This document shows, piece after piece, positions 1 through 9,725 of a stretch of 50,526 nucleotides of DNA (position 1 is its first letter; each line of letters starts with the position of its first letter). Where the stretch lies: assembly GCA_025435555.1 (NCBI GenBank), contig JAIWWG010000155.1, positions 1-50,526 on the forward strand, written 5' to 3'. The stretch comes from Chytriomyces cf. hyalinus JEL632 (Eukaryota; Chytridiomycota; Chytridiomycetes; Chytridiales; Chytriomycetaceae). A program made the position numbers and the translations under genes. Below the pieces are notes generated by a model. It made no database searches. It was not told the origin of the DNA and worked only from the letters and a program-made list of their open reading frames with translations.

Positions 1-1012
1 GGGCTCATTTCCATTGCTTCCGGTTCAGCAAACACTGGAGTCTCAAAAAGGGGAGGTATCACTGATGTTGTCTCATGAGTTGTTGTTGATGTTGTTCGAG
101 ATCCAACCAAATAAGCGGGAACGTTTCTGTCCACTTTGAAGCGAATCGATTTACGGTCGCCGGAACAAGCCACAGCAATATCTTCTTGGTGACTGTCAAT
201 TTCAAATGTCCATCCAAGAACGTCTGCAGGTGCATCCGGCCACTTCCCAGATCGCTTAACGCATTTAAGGTGTGGGCTGGCGCTTCCAAACTCTGGTTTA
301 AGGCAAGCGACAATGTTGCTCTCCTTGAAGGATGGGAACGGAAGCATGATATGATCCGACAGCTCCGTGTTTTCTAGAATCCCAGTAAACCGAGCATCAG
401 CCTTGAGTGTGTAAACAATACCCGTTTCGCACGGGGCAGAACTTTCTTTTGCAGCGGCGGCAAAAAGGAAAAACGAGTTGGCAGCTGTTTGCGGCGGAGA
501 AATGGGCCCATGAATCGTCAGAGGCAATGCGGGAGGGAGGCGTGAGATTTCGGTGCTCGGGATTTCGATGGAGAAGGGAAAGTCAATGTATCGTAGGCCT
601 GAGGCTTCAGCGCGATCATGCGGTGAGTGGGAGTATGGCTGTGATCCAATGTCCGTGAGAGTGATGGGGATTTCGGCTTTGACCAGGACTCGCTCTTTTG
701 GCTGCATAATTGGGCTGGGTCCGTTCTGGCCATCGGATGGGTATCCAATGTATGCCTGTGACGGAGTGATGCGTGAGGTCAGATCTGCAGAAGCACTTTG
801 AACCTGAGTACGCTGATAGATACCTCGAAAAGGACGGACAAATGCTCCAGTTTCGGCGGCAGTTTTAGTTTGCGAGGACTCGGGAAAACCACACGCACAT
901 TCCCAACAGCCGACACGGTGTCATTCGGTAGCTTGAGACCGGGGTATCCTCGAATGAAGCCAGCGCCGGCGGTGGCGGACTTACTGGGTTGGATCGAGAC
1001 AGACAGGGACAT
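1..1012 (-). CDS. Arrestin-like protein, 3' end outside the window, apparent frameshift
   Basis: The ATG at 1010-1012 opens MSLSVSIQPSK, then a beta-rich arrestin-N-like stretch (FIRGYPGL, VSAVGNVRVVF, LEHLSVLF). That frame closes at 779. A second frame is open without a stop from about 828 to the window edge (about 270 codons) and begins RGIYQRTQVQS, which fits the LxVxFxG core expected right after HLSVLF. One base is missing between the frames at the 4-base run 828-831 (A on plus, T on the coding strand). No intron of workable length joins them, so this is a sequencing or assembly error or a real frameshift mutation. Arrestin-fold proteins are cargo and ubiquitin-ligase adaptors in endocytic sorting. 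The C-terminal part is off the window, so the subfamily cannot be named. Confidence 0.62.
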
Positions 1013-1152
1013 TTTGTGAAAAAAAAAATGTTGAACAGGTTCGGAGCGGCAAAGTTGACACAAGGATTTTATTGAATACAGCATCCGCGCCATGCGCCCC
1101 TGACTAAAAGGAATGCAATTTGGATTCCGTACTTCTTCAGTTTCATGCCCCA

Positions 1153-2384
1153 TTATTCATAAGTAACGGCACTCAGCCGTTGCCGATTGACTTTCAACGA
1201 CAGAACATCTGGGCGAGAGTAGTGTCCAGTCACATCAAAGTTCTGACGCTCTTCCAAAACGCGATCCATTTCAATGTCAGCGTATTCAATGCCCTCACGT
1301 TTCACGAATGGAGGAATGATCCAGTTTCCGTCTGGGCCGCAGACGCAAGAGCCGCCGTCGGCAATCCAGTCTTCCCCTAACATTGAGAAACACGCTTTAA
1401 AACAACAAATTGAGTTGCAAGGGGTTTCGAAAACAAAACCTCGTTTCTCCATTTCCGCAAGCATGACTTCCTTCCCGTCAAAGTCCGGCGCGCTCTTCAA
1501 AATGTCCTTGCTCATCAGATTACACGCGCCAACAACAAAGGACCGAGACTCGAGTGCAATAAACCGCATCAAATCTTGCGTGTTTCTCAGGCATCCAGGC
1601 CAAATAGACACGTGCAAATTCTCTCCTTGAGCATAAAGAGAAGTTCTGGCCAACGGCATCCAATTCTATTTGGGGGGAAAACATGATGTTAGAAGCTTTG
1701 GAAGATAAGATGTCGCTGCGATGATTACCTCCCAACAGTTGAGAACACCCATTGAAAACTCGCCAACGCTCGAAACTTTGAGGCCGTGTCCATCGCCTTG
1801 CGCCCAAACCAAGCGTTCCTCAAATGTGGGCATCAACTTCCTGTGAACATTTTCAAGCACCCCTGCATTCGATATCGTCAGCGCCGTGCAATAAAGCGAG
1901 TGTCCGCTGCGTTCGATAATTCCAAGCACGACGGTAATCTAGGTAGTTGTTAATAAGTGTGCGTAAAATACAACAACAGAGGACGGACAGGAAAAGAAAC
2001 CTTTAGACTCGATGCAAGTGCTTGGACGCCGACAAGATCGCGGTCAATGTTCACTGCTTCTGTTGCATACTTTGCGTACAGTTTCTTGCTTTGAGGCGCA
2101 TCCCACCTTGCGCCGTCAGTTCGCTCGACCCACCTGTCCAACGCCCAACGCAAGACGGGTTAGTACTCAAGTATCCACACAATACACGGATGGATGAGAA
2201 GATGTACGCATCGCTCGTTTGCAAAAATGACACGTTACCACGGATAGCCGGGAACAGTTGCCTCTCCGAACGTGACCAAAGAAGCGCCGGCAGCAGCAGC
2301 CTCGGCAATCCTCGCTTCGACCTTCTCGAAGGTGGCCTTCTTGTCCAAGAGAACTGGCGCTATTTGGACGACAGCAACCTTCAT
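1153..2384 (-). CDS. Nitrilase (carbon-nitrogen hydrolase family)
   Basis: Four exons read in frame: 2384-2239, 2133-2001, 1938-1729, 1665-1153, giving 333 residues, the usual nitrilase length. The start [11 protein letters not shown] is the family N-terminus; another in-frame codon upstream is not needed. The catalytic triad is visible: Glu in [13 protein letters not shown] (the exon 1/2 junction restores GYPWW), Lys in [10 protein letters not shown], and Cys in GVLNCWE followed by NWMPLAR across intron 3. The downstream [11 protein letters not shown] block is also typical. Nitrilases hydrolyse organic nitriles to a carboxylic acid and ammonia, usually in the cytosol; the natural substrate cannot be read from sequence. 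It lies tail to head with the arrestin gene, on the same strand, about 140 nt apart. It is probably catalytically intact. Confidence 0.92.
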
Positions 2385-2605
2385 TTCACGGATGTTTTTT
2401 TTGGTTTGATCCGGACAGACGGACGGAGGCACAAGCCAGATAGATAAAGCAGTGATTCACATTATTTTAACAATATATACCAGGATTTATTTACAGTAAA
2501 TATTTAATGCAAAAGTAAATACAGTCACGTCATAAACACATCTCATACGAACGAATAACTACATGATAAATACCTGTCAGGCAAACGGCAGAAAGGAAAA
2601 AAATA

Positions 2606-3945
2606 TTATTTGGAAAACAAGGTGCGCTGCGGACGGTTCCCCAGGGGTTCCCCCTTATTAAACCACATGCTCATGAGAGAGGGTCGTTTGTGAATTCCAC
2701 CATTTGTGGCAGCAGAGCCAGAGTTTGCAGACGGTGTGGTTGATTTCGAAATTTGCGCTTGAGTTCGCGTTTCAAATGGGCCTTGAGATGGGAGGCTGGG
2801 TAGCGGGACAACATCGCTGCCAAGCGGTGTGTTTCTTCTCGTCACGGCTGGGTTCACGGATTTGGAGCGTCTCAATGATGGCAGAGATTGGGACATGTCA
2901 CCCAAATAAGGCTTCTGCTGCGAAGTCTGCTGTAAACGCGCGAGAGAGTGGGATTCGTTTGATTCAACCCGGTCAAACTCCAACAAATTAACCGACGATG
3001 ATGGCATTGGAGGCTGCAGTGTCGAGTGAGGAACTGCAACACGGCTTTTCGAGCTCAAGCTGCGCGACATCCACAGTTCTTCAGTGCCAACATTTCCAGC
3101 CAGGGTCTTTTCCATCTTTTGTGAGTGGTCTCCTTTTAAGCCTCGCAGCTCGAGTGCTAGGTCCGTCATGAACGGCATGGGTTCGACAATGGCGGATGCG
3201 TCGCTGAACAGGGCCACACTTTCGCGTCGACGGTCTGCATTCATCACGCTTAAGCTTCGGACGCGTGACAGTGCGGGCTTTGCTTCTCGCGCACGGCGTG
3301 GGCTTTTGTGGAAAAAGTGCGAGTCGGGATTCTGTGGAGATACCATGGAAGGATTGGCAGTGATGTTGCTACTGTGTCCGTGGCTGTCTGTTGGCGGGGA
3401 GGATACATCTCGGTTGTGACTTGACGAGTTGGAGCGTGCGGCGGCTGACCGTAGGTGCTGCTGCTGCAGGAAATCATTGTACGTGAGAGTTGGTTTTAAA
3501 GGCTTCCTTGGTTCCGGCTGAGTCGATGACGGGGTTGAGCGCTGAGCTGATGACTGGTTTGACACGGACGAAGCATTCGACGTGGCGGATGCAACAAGCG
3601 AAATCAATGGCGAGACTGGGACTGCTGGATGCTGTTTTTCCGCCTTGTGGGATTGTTTCTGGCTGGCCAGTGCGCGAATCAAGACAGTCTCGGCCGCGTT
3701 TGCTCGGCTATTCAAGTCGGCGGCAATGGAGAGGTGCAGCTGTGCTGTTTTCCGAAGCTGGGCAATGGATGAGATGCTGGTGTGATTTTCCAGGCCTGGA
3801 CGATGAAGAGGAGAGTTGGTGAGTGTTGTGTTGCTTTTTTACAAGACGGGGCTGAAGCGCGGTATGTACCGTAAAGATCCACGAGACGCACGGTCTCGCT
3901 CTGCTCAAAGTCCTCCTGATCCCTTTCCTTTCCACTGCCAATCAT
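2606..3945 (-). CDS. Ser-rich protein of unknown function, paralogue of the gene at 18.66-20.4 kb
   Basis: Two exons, 3945-3870 (76 nt) and 3795-2606, give 421 residues. The ATG at 3943-3945 is the first after an in-frame stop. The N-terminus (MIGSGKERDQ... RLVDLYG) plus the start of exon 2 (SIAQLRKTAQLHLSIAADLN, then SRANAAETVLIRAL) predicts amphipathic helices. The rest is Ser/Pro/Gln-rich and probably disordered, with a short conserved LTYNDFLQQQ near residue 130 and a basic tail. The gene at 18660-20415 has the same exon 1 length (76 nt), the same phase-1 intron after DLYG, the helical block, LTYSHFIAQQ and a similar basic tail, so the two are paralogues. The helical module faintly resembles a MIT-type three-helix bundle, which is a guess. 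No known function. Confidence 0.75.
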
Positions 3946-4083
3946 TTTCCGCCTGTTTTCTTTCTGTCGTGCCAATTGCGACGTTGCAAGTTATTTGCTC
4001 TGAGTTGTCCCACCTTCACAAAAATTGACAAGGGGTCCTCTGAGGTCTTAAAAATTATTTGTCCGTCTGTTTTTATTGGTGCT

Positions 4084-4971
4084 CTATCTTGACACCCATT
4101 GCGACGTGCTTTGGTCAACGCGCTTCCTTCCGTCTTTGACATACCGCATCGTCAGACTCAGCCGGCGATACTTGTCTCCTCTCTCGATGGTTTCCGCCCC
4201 ATCCGGCATTTGCACTTTCTTCCCCTTCGTGATACCGTGGCGCCATTTGAACCGCGCATCTCCCGACATGACCAGCATACTCCGCGGTTCCAGCAAAATG
4301 CGAAACGGCCGTCTTGTGTCATCGTCTGCGGAATAAATCGGCTTCAAGTCCATCCAAACAGGATTCAGCAGACTCAACGTGTAAATGTAATCGCCAAAAG
4401 CATTCGTATCCTCCAAGTGACAGCTGAGTCCTGCATCTCTGATATACTCATTGACCAAGATTTGAGAAATCGGGATCGGATGAGCATGGTATGGCTTCAG
4501 TAATGTGCAGGTATGAGAGAGAAGCCAGTTGAAGCTCGATAGAGGCAGCGAAGGATGAAGTACGGTTTCATCGTCATGGTTGACCAGCCTTGGAAGCACC
4601 ACAGGGTCCACCACTGGCTGAAGTGCCTGCACGTCGTGGGTGGTATGGTAATAGACCTGACCCCAAAACTGCATGCGTCTTCTAATGGATGCTGCAAACG
4701 GATTTGCATCCACAAGTTGCAGAATGCGCTGTTGTTGTTCGATCGACACAAAGTTGGGCAGATACGAGAGACCGGCGACATTCAGTTGTTTGGAATCAAT
4801 GAGAGAGTTTGCTTCTTCGCGCGCCCACAGTTTCGCATGCACGGGTCCACTTCCGTCGAGTAGTCGAAGCTGCTGGATGGGGGCCAAATAAAGAACGTTT
4901 CCGACATCGCTCAGCCTTGCGGTTGAGTAGCACCGAAGAACCATGCTGACATGCATTCTGCGACAGACCAT
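4084..4971 (-). CDS. AlkB-like 2-oxoglutarate/Fe(II) dioxygenase
   Basis: A single exon from the ATG at 4969-4971 gives 295 residues; the frame stays open further 5' but without an ATG. The AlkB-type double-stranded beta-helix elements appear in order: RRRMQFWGQVYYH, PISQILVNEYIRDAGLSCHL, AFGDYIYTLSLLNP, RILLEPRSMLVMSGDARFKW, then RHGI and a final RRLSLTMRYV that supplies the 2OG-binding Arg. The iron site reads H-L-E-D (about residue 187) where AlkB usually has HxD, so the carboxylate ligand would be Glu, or Asp with a shifted register. The Arg-rich, Ser/Thr-bearing N-terminus (MVCRRMHVSMVLRCYSTARL) looks like a mitochondrial targeting signal. Known family members demethylate nucleic acids or hydroxylate proteins; the substrate here is unknown. 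Confidence 0.85.
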   Translation of the reverse strand: MVCRRMHVSMVLRCYSTARLSDVGNVLYLAPIQQLRLLDGSGPVHAKLWAREEANSLIDSKQLNVAGLSYLPNFVSIEQQQRILQLVDANPFAASIRRRMQFWGQVYYHTTHDVQALQPVVDPVVLPRLVNHDDETVLHPSLPLSSFNWLLSHTCTLLKPYHAHPIPISQILVNEYIRDAGLSCHLEDTNAFGDYIYTLSLLNPVWMDLKPIYSADDDTRRPFRILLEPRSMLVMSGDARFKWRHGITKGKKVQMPDGAETIERGDKYRRLSLTMRYVKDGRKRVDQSTSQWVSR

Positions 4972-6092
4972 CGATTGCGATGGTGGTGCAGCAGGCACGA
5001 TTTGCTTGAGAGAGACAGCTTTCCTTGTTTTTTGTTTTTCCTTCGCTCGAGTCTTGCAACGGGAGAGGGAATTGAATTCGGATTGTCGACCGCGTTCGAG
5101 AAAGGATCGATGCGAAGCAGCATGCGAGCCATCCTCATACGTCAAATATGCCTGTCAACGGATACAGCTACGGAATATGCCAGAGAACTCGGGAAATTTC
5201 CCAACTCGGGGATTTTACTTTTGGACGGGATATAAATGCGGCTGTTTCCGTCTTTCCTTTTTTTTATCGACCAACTCTAAAGGTACCCACACCCCCATCC
5301 TCGAACCCCACCGACCTCGCAACTAACAGCGCTCTCATCGTCACAGGATCATCTTTATAGTTAGTCTCCGCCTTTCGTTTTCCAAACGAGGCACTTTTAC
5401 CAATGTAGATGATGAGACGATGCCTCCCCCATGAGCAGGAAGTTTCCGCAACGTGTGTCGGTGGCCTCGCTGGGTTCTGCTCAGCGGAGTCATTGCCCGT
5501 TCGGGTTGAAGACTGCCTCCTGCCCTCTCGTTGTTGTTCCTTTTGGGCCTCGACAAGTTGGGCGTTGGAGAATGGGGCGATGGACTGTCTGATACATGGT
5601 TTCCCCGTCCCTCTCCCTCTCCCTCTCTCGCTGACGGCCAAGCGTTCCCTCTCCAGGCAGTTGTCTGCCTCGATTGGAATCTGCTTTGTCCTTGCATGCT
5701 TGCTGTGTGGAAATAAATAAAATCAATGGTTTACTCAACTTTCTATGCGATGAAGGAGGAAATGAATCCGCAAGGAGTGTGGTTTAAAAAAGGCTGAGCT
5801 TGGATGGGTCGGTCTGTAGTCATACGTCGACCTAGTGAATAGCATCTGCATCGGTGATTGATGCTGGTGCAGTTATACCGGTGGGCGAAGGAGAAGCTCG
5901 GTCATTGAACGAGTAGTGAGACTAACATGCAACACTGCAGCAGAGTTGGTTAGTATGCCTCCAAACTTGGCATGAGCAAAGAGACCAGAATGAGCAGGAG
6001 TCTGTTGTGTTTGAGTGCAGGCCGCCCACTCAAATGCTTCCAGCTGGTAAAACGTAAATAATACAAATAAAAAACACGCCAATAATAATAAG
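4972..6092. other. Intergenic region between divergent genes
   Basis: This 1.1-kb interval separates the minus-strand AlkB-like gene from plus-strand fimbrin. The short reading frames here have no recognisable protein features, and several begin at non-ATG codons. It holds a plus-strand TATAAAT at about 5231 and a C/T-rich tract at about 5605-5635. It probably carries both promoters and the fimbrin 5' UTR, which may contain an intron. No gene can be supported. Confidence 0.5.
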
Positions 6093-9000
6093 ATGCGAGC
6101 TGGCTTCCGTGCAACCACATCCAAGAATGCAGACTCGGACGACGACTGGCGAAGTGACTCGCCTGAGAGAGAGCCGCAGTACAAGAAGGAAGTCAAGGAC
6201 ACCATCATCAACAACTTGAACAGCAAGCTGGCGCGTGGCCCCGTCGAGAACCCAGTACTGACACGTCCCGCACCTCAGGTTTTTTCTTTCGTTTATAAGG
6301 CGGCCTCTGTGGCAGTGCTTGCTGGTGGAGGGAACTATACTATGCATCTGTGTCTATTCAGCGGCTCGTCCACGCACACATTATTGAACCTGACTCTCCA
6401 ACCAGGCGTCTTACGCTGAATACGCTCAAGGAGGTGGCGGCTATGCGCCTGTGGGTGGTCCTCTGCCAACAGGGCCTGGCGCATTCGGTGGAGTTTTCCA
6501 ACCTCAACATATGGGCACGAAGCCGTTCTCGTACTCGCGTCCCAACGACTCTTCTCCATCAGAGTGAGTCTTCAATCTTCCAGACTATTCGCATGGCTCC
6601 GATGGCCTGTTGTTTGTTTATTGAGAGGGGGGTGGATACCTCAAAATACCACAAGACCAACTAATTACAAATCCTAAACAACAGCGGCGCCGCCAATCCT
6701 CCTCCACCCCCAAAACCCGCAAAATTCCAAGTACCAAATAACCAAGTTCCAGCCTCAAACGCGTCAGTCGATGCCGTAGCAACTTCAATTGCAAACAACC
6801 CTTTCATGCGACGTGACTCTGGTGACGCCTCAGCCACCACCGCCACCGCTGTCCCTCCTCCAAAACTAGGCAACAACCCATTCATGCAGAATCAAGCTCA
6901 AGCGCAGGCACAGACTCAATTTCAAAAGCCAACTTACCAACAACCGCCCATGCAGAATCCTTCACGCCCAACTCCTGCAGCAAAGACGTTTTCACCGCCT
7001 GTTGCGCCGTCTTATAATAAGAGTTCAGTTCCTGAGCCGGCGCCCCTTGGTCGATCTTTATTTACGTCAGATCCTGAATTGTCTTCAACGAGTCAGGCGC
7101 TTGCTTCCAAATTTCCCTACTTTTCCCCGTCCGAGGTAAACATCTGTTTTTGTTTTTGATGTATCGCGCGGAAGATTCGAAACTGCACATGGAAGCGATT
7201 CAATGGAACATGTGACCTCTCAATCGGGGTTTGGAGGTGCTTGGACGCTTACGCAACAGCAATCATCCGATATCGTCACTGTATCCTCGAACAATTCAAT
7301 TATGCAAGTCTAAACACGTAGTCTCGTGATCCGCCAGGTTTCTACATTTGCCCGCATGTTCCAGGACCTTGACGCGGACAATCACGGATGGATCCATCAA
7401 AGTGACTTGGGAAGTGTCAGCACGAAAGCTGGAGAAGCGGCGTCAAATGTGAATGAAAAGTTGACTCGTATGAAACTGATTGCGCAGGGGGATGGTGTCA
7501 CGTTGGAGGCATTCTTGGCTGTGAGTTTTTTGTTTTTGTTTTCAAATGCTTGAAGGCGTTTTTGTGATCCTCATATATATATATCTTTTTTCGGTCATTT
7601 CCAGGCTGTAAGTGAATTGCGTCGGGAAAAGGGAATGAGTGCCACGGCCAACAAGAACAAGATTGTGTTGCACGGTTCCACTTCCGAAAATACGACTCAC
7701 ACCATCAACGAGGATGAAAAGCAATCGTTTGTTGAGCACATCAACCAAGTCTTGGGTGGTGATAAAGACATTCGCCACCGTTTCCCCATTGATTTGTTGA
7801 CGATGCAGATTTTTGGCGAAGTGAAGGGTCAGTGCATCCCATGAACATTTTCTGATTCTCAGACAGCTTACCCCTTCGTTCTTCAAGATGGTCTTATCCT
7901 GGCCAAACTCATCAACGACTCCGTTCCCAACACCATTGATGAACGTGTACTCAATCTTGGCAAAAAGCTTAACACTTTCCAAATGACGGAAAACAATAAT
8001 GTCGTTGTCAACTCTGCAAAAGCCATTGGATGCAGTGTAGTCAACATTGGTGCCCAGGACTTGATTGAGGGCCGTGAGCATTTGGCGCTTGGTCTGATTT
8101 GGCAGATTATCAAGATTGGTCTGCAAGCGAAGGTGGACTTGAAGTATCATCCAGAACTGTTTAGACTGCTGGAGGATGGAGAAACGCTTGAGCAATTTTT
8201 GAAGCTTCCGGTTGAACAGATTTTGCTGAGATGGTTCAATTACCATTTGAAGAAGGCTGGATGGGCGAGAAAAGTGCACAACTTTAGCGGAGATGTCAAG
8301 GTTTGTTTGATTCTCGTTGAAAACAATTTTTGCACAGCACTGACCAGACTCAAATTTAACAAATTAGGACGGTGAAAACTACACTGTACTTCTTTCCCAA
8401 CTGGCGCCACATCTTTGCGATCGCAGCCCTCTCCGCACGCACGACATTTACCAGCGTGCAGAGCAAGTTCTTGGCAACGCAGACCGCATGGGTTGTCGCA
8501 AATATCTCAGCCCAAAAACCTTGGTTGAAGGAAACCAAAAGCTTAACTTTGCTTTCGTTGCCAACTTGTTCAACAACTGGCCTGGTTTGGAAAAACTGAG
8601 TGACGCTGAAAAGGCGCAGTTGGACGACTCGCTGTTTAATTCTGAGGGAACTCGTGAAGCCAGAGGTGAAACTAAAATACTCCGACTATTTAACCAACGA
8701 CGCTGTAACTAAACATACCTCGACAAACAGCTTTCGCTCTATGGTTGAACTCTCTCGGTGTCGAGCCCTTCGTCAACAATCTGTTTGACGACTTACAAGA
8801 CGGTCTCGTGCTGCTTCAAGCCATTGACAAAGTTCGTCCTGGGCTCGTGGACTGGAAAAAGGTCAACAAGCCAGCGCCGATCGCGTCCAAGTTTAAGAAG
8901 GTCGAAAACACGAATTACGTCATTACACTGGGCAAGGAGCTGAAGTTCACTCTTGTTGCTGTGCAAGGCAGTGATATCACCGATGGAGTCAAGACTTTGA

Positions 9001-9552
9001 CGTTGGGTGCGTGGCTCTGGGTTTATCTTAACTGTACCCAGATATACTGATGGTCATTTATGTTGTCAGGGCTCGTCTGGCAACTGATGCGCGAGCACGT
9101 GATCCAAACCTTGAAATCGCTCTCGAAAACTGGCCGTGAAATCACTGAAGTGGACATCATCAACTGGGCCAACACAACCGTACAAACTCGTGCACAGAAA
9201 AACACATCCATCACTCAATTCAAGGACTCACAATTAAGTACCGGTGTGTATCTGTTGGACCTTTTGAACGGAATCAAGAAGGGTGTCGTGGACTATACGA
9301 TGGTGACCCCGGGCCGGTTGGAGGAAGATGCCTTGATGAATGCGAAGTATGCAATCAGCATTGCGAGAAAGCTTGGTGCTACTATTTTTGTGCTCCCTGA
9401 GGATATTGTGGAGGTTAAGCCCAAGATGGTACGTCGTTATCATCGTTTACTGCTGCTTTTGCATTTGTCTGACTCTCTCGTTATTATTGCAGATTCTTAC
9501 ATTTGTGGGGACGCTGATGGCATTGGACAAGAGCGGTGTTTTGGGAATGTAA
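6093..9552 (+). CDS. SAC6: Fimbrin/plastin actin-bundling protein with N-terminal NPF/proline-rich extension
   Basis: Ten exons read in frame: 6093-6278, 6406-6563, 6685-7135, 7338-7520, 7605-7827, 7867-8300, 8368-8665, 8731-9006, 9070-9428, 9493-9552; 875 residues. From KFPYFSPSE (about residue 257) onward it follows yeast Sac6: an EF-hand-like region (FQDLDADNHGWI), then four calponin-homology domains (landmarks THTINEDEKQSFVEHINQVL, AKLINDSVPNTIDERVLNLG, GREHLALGLIWQIIK, RWFNYHLKKAGW, DGENYTVLLSQL, TLGLVWQLMREHVIQ, VTPGRLEEDALMNAKYA). Fimbrin cross-links actin filaments, in fungi mainly at endocytic patches and the cell division ring. The unusual part is exons 1-3: about 256 low-complexity residues rich in Pro, Gln, Gly and Asn with two NPF motifs (ANNPFMRRD, GNNPFMQNQ) and a PPPPPKP stretch. 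The splice between SPSE and VSTFARMF is phase 0 and aligns without a gap, so this is one gene rather than two neighbours. Confidence 0.9.
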
Positions 9553-9725
9553 AGTTGGTTTTTTGTTTTTGTTTTTGGATTGAATTGTTATTTCTTTCTC
9601 TGTTTCATTTATTTACTGTAGTGTTGACTTTGTTTTCGCCTCTTGATGTGCGGTAGTGCCAAGACTGAATTAACCATGTTAAGTGTGTGAAACCTTGCTT
9701 GCACGTTGACTTTCCAAACAACACA

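Noticed and set aside
7136-7337. Gene boundary between a proline-rich protein and fimbrin
   Set aside because: No start or stop is needed; phase-0 splicing continues KFPYFSPSE into VSTFARMF just as in Sac6.
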